Part shown: piece by piece, positions 63,669 to 64,000 of the stretch
Layout: each line of letters starts with the position of its first letter
Numbering within the stretch: the first letter of the stretch is position 1
From: Clostridiales bacterium oral taxon 876 str. F0540
Lineage (GTDB): Bacteria > Bacillota > Clostridia > Clostridiales > Clostridiaceae
Assembly: GCA_000466585.1 (NCBI GenBank)
Contig: KE993508.1
Span: 394,811-458,810 of the forward strand
Reading direction: 5' to 3'
Length of the DNA: 64,000 bases
Program-made: the position numbers and the translations under genes
The notes under the pieces: generated by a model
The model's database searches: none
What the model saw: the letters and a program-made list of their open reading frames with translations, nothing else
Told to the model about the DNA's origin: nothing

Positions 63669-63867
63669 GAGTATTATTTGAACCCTTAAGCATATGCGAG
63701 GATTTCTGTGAAAGGAAGCTAACGGTTTGTTAGGAAGTATAGAAATATCACCACTGGATATGGCTAAGGTTGGATATATGTGTGTAAAAGACGGAATGTG
63801 AAAAGGAATAGAGCTTATTCCTATGCTCTGGATAAGACTTTCAACTGTTAAACATACAGATACTCTT
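63667..63867 (+). ncRNA. structured non-coding RNA candidate, ~200 nt
   Basis: The ends pair perfectly (AAGAGTAT 63667-63674 with ATACTCTT 63860-63867). Inside are a GATTTCT/AGAAATATC helix enclosing a CTAAC-GGTTT-GTTAG hairpin, and an AGAGC/GCTCT hairpin whose flanks could also pair (GGAAT/ATTCC) as a pseudoknot. The G+C content is visibly higher than the surrounding intergenic DNA, no reading frame of useful length exists on either strand, and a strong terminator follows at 63894-63932. Size and the single closing helix are compatible with the raiA RNA class of Clostridia, but I cannot verify the consensus. The strand is set by the terminator. Confidence 0.6.
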
Positions 63868-63893
63868 AATAATGTAGATAAATGATTAAATAT

Positions 63894-63932
63894 AAAAAAG
63901 CATGTTCATTTTATATTATTAACATGCTTTTT
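63894..63932 (+). terminator. terminator of the ncRNA candidate
   Basis: AAAAAGCATGTT and AACATGCTTTTT arms around a 14-nt loop with T-run. Confidence 0.85.
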
Positions 63933-64000
63933 AAAAACTATTAGCTAAATTTTTTACATATTTATATTTTTAACCATTTATGTGTATTAAAAAGAATCTT

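Overview
The window is AT-rich, densely coded DNA from a low-GC Gram-positive anaerobe, most likely a Clostridium or close relative. Reasons: a fused AdhE under a Rex-type operator, LPxTG-type surface proteins, strong AGGAGG ribosome binding sites, CvfB, DbpA with the YxiN-type tail, an alpha-ribazole salvage cluster and a predicted selenoprotein. I saw no tRNA, rRNA, CRISPR array, insertion sequence or prophage gene. The sequence looks like ordinary chromosome rich in secreted and regulatory genes.

Layout. 1-2439 is the 5' part of a soluble chemoreceptor signalling domain fused to a family-5 solute-binding domain. 2.6-5.3 kb is adhE with promoter and redox operator. 5.7-7.3 kb holds small proteins, including a tandem pair sharing an unrecognised C-terminal domain. 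7.4-23.3 kb is an extracellular nucleotide-scavenging region: an LPxTG-anchored two-module phosphoesterase, a secreted Ig-like protein and a 2250-residue three-module phosphoesterase, interrupted by a zinc-ribbon peptide and dbpA. 23.6-33.6 kb is housekeeping and signalling (topB, plsY, EamA transporter, histidine phosphatase, HK-REC-HK hybrid kinase, metallo-hydrolase, VOC protein). 33.7-42.7 kb encodes two large paralogous subtilases, one sortase-anchored. 42.9-51.7 kb contains nfo, a DAACS symporter, cvfB, two arginase paralogues flanking a rubredoxin-like membrane protein, several small genes, and a TetR regulator with a DUF2156 gene. 51.8-54.5 kb is cobC-cobS-cblT-cblS for alpha-ribazole salvage and late cobamide assembly. 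55.5-60.0 kb has fba, a DUF6241 protein, a glutaredoxin-like selenoprotein and a transmembrane chemoreceptor. 60.1-63.5 kb is a tocopherol-cyclase-like gene followed by ribD and ribBA homologues. A structured-RNA candidate with its own terminator sits at 63.67-63.93 kb.

The strongest leads are these. (1) In the ribD-ribBA pair the deaminase zinc site and the DHBP-synthase active site are both lost, while the reductase and GTP cyclohydrolase II motifs are intact. With no ribE, no ribH and no room for an FMN riboswitch, this suggests a branch pathway that stops at a diamino-ribitylamino-pyrimidinone. (2) An in-frame UGA lies exactly at the first Cys position of a glutaredoxin CxxC motif, followed by a SECIS-like hairpin. 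(3) A ~200-nt RNA candidate is closed by a perfect 8-bp stem. (4) A cytoplasmic MCP is fused to a peptide-binding domain. Several promoters carry perfect palindromes in the -35/-10 spacer or at the start site, which predicts specific repressors.
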